DNA of 5,956 bases from Alkalimonas sp. (GTDB lineage: Bacteria > Pseudomonadota > Gammaproteobacteria > Enterobacterales > Alteromonadaceae). The stretch covers positions 1 through 5,956 of the forward strand of contig SKGJ01000231.1 in the NCBI GenBank assembly GCA_007117525.1, in the 5' to 3' direction. This document shows, in pieces, positions 5,720-5,956 of the stretch. How positions within the stretch are numbered: the stretch's first letter is position 1; every line of letters begins with the position of its first letter. The translations under genes and the position numbers were made by a program. The notes beneath the pieces are model-generated. The model made no database searches. It was not told the DNA's origin and saw nothing but the letters and a program-made list of their open reading frames with translations.

Positions 5720-5956
5720 TACCAGCTTCCTTCTACAGAGAGATACCAACCTTGCTGCGATGGCAGGCCTGCGATATCGCCCAAGTCGGCATAGGCCGCG
5801 GTGACTGACAGCTTTCGGTTGACAAACCAGGCAACAAAAATATCGCGCCAGTGCTGCTCATCGGCAAACGCCAGTCGATTGGGCTTTTGCCGAAACTCCA
5901 CTCCGACTGCCAGTTGGTGGGTCAGCAACAAAGCCGCCGAGCCTTCAAACATCAAC
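5719..5956 (-). CDS. DUF3034 family protein, C-terminal part only
   Basis: The last 79 codons up to the stop at 5721-5719 are visible; the 5' part lies beyond the right edge. The segment has alternating strands ending in an aromatic residue (GWYLSVEGSW), as in an outer-membrane beta-barrel. The motifs VGVEFRQKPNRL, WRDIFVAWFVNRKLSVTAAYADLG and IAGL..QQGWYLS match my memory of the DUF3034 C-terminus. The TAA overlaps the haemoglobin ATG by one base, so the two are co-translated. I recall DUF3034 genes lying next to truncated haemoglobin genes in other Gammaproteobacteria, which supports both calls, but I cannot check it here. Function is unknown; an outer-membrane location is inferred. Confidence 0.82.
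   Translation of the reverse strand, partial: LMFEGSAALLLTHQLAVGVEFRQKPNRLAFADEQHWRDIFVAWFVNRKLSVTAAYADLGDIAGLPSQQGWYLSVEGSW
5726..5732 (-). promoter_or_regulatory. Ribosome binding site of the truncated haemoglobin gene
   Basis: AAGGAAG on the minus strand lies six bases before ATG 5719-5717, inside the last codons of the DUF3034 gene. It argues against a longer TTG start at 5749-5747, which would place charged residues before the lipoprotein signal. Confidence 0.7.

Noticed and set aside
5720..5749. Longer TTG start for the haemoglobin gene
   Set aside because: It would add charged residues before the lipoprotein signal and overlap DUF3034 further. The ATG at 5719 has an AAGGAAG site and the TAATG junction.

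Overview
The window looks like an ordinary chromosomal stretch of a gammaproteobacterium. The glutamine- and leucine-rich proteins, the family mix (choice-of-anchor H, RluA-type synthase, DUF2798, DUF3034 with a lipoprotein haemoglobin) and the moderate GC content suggest the Alteromonadales/Chromatiales border, such as Rheinheimera, Alkalimonas or relatives. This placement is inferred from protein character, not from a marker gene. No tRNA, rRNA, CRISPR array, transposase or phage gene is visible.

Layout, left to right. Bases 1-974 hold a minus-strand pair of exported proteins. A choice-of-anchor H protein with a GlyGly-CTERM-like tail (330-974) is followed by an unrecognised exported protein cut by the left edge (1-351), and the two overlap by 22 bp. 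Bases 975-1117 are a divergent intergenic region dominated by a 62-base near-perfect palindrome (1002-1063). An RluA-family pseudouridine synthase with a GTG start (1118-1975, plus) follows. Its 3' end overlaps by 36 bp the end of a large minus-strand TPR/transmembrane/degenerate-GGDEF protein (1940-3958). Upstream of that, in the same apparent operon with a 39-bp gap, is a D-2-hydroxyacid dehydrogenase of the hydroxypyruvate/glycerate type (3998-4981, GTG start). A 90-bp divergent intergenic region with a promoter-like site and an inverted repeat precedes a small two-helix DUF2798 membrane protein (5072-5299, plus). Its stop codon abuts the stop of a convergent minus-strand operon made of DUF3034 (5719-5956, partial) and a group 1 truncated haemoglobin lipoprotein (5300-5719), joined by a TAATG stop/start overlap.

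The genes fall into separate units and do not form one obvious pathway. The most informative are the TPR protein with a nucleotide-cyclase-like domain that has lost its active-site signature, the DUF3034-haemoglobin envelope pair, and the coupled exported pair at the left. I found no convincing new multi-gene defence, mobile or biosynthetic system. No gene-free stretch exceeds 300 bases.
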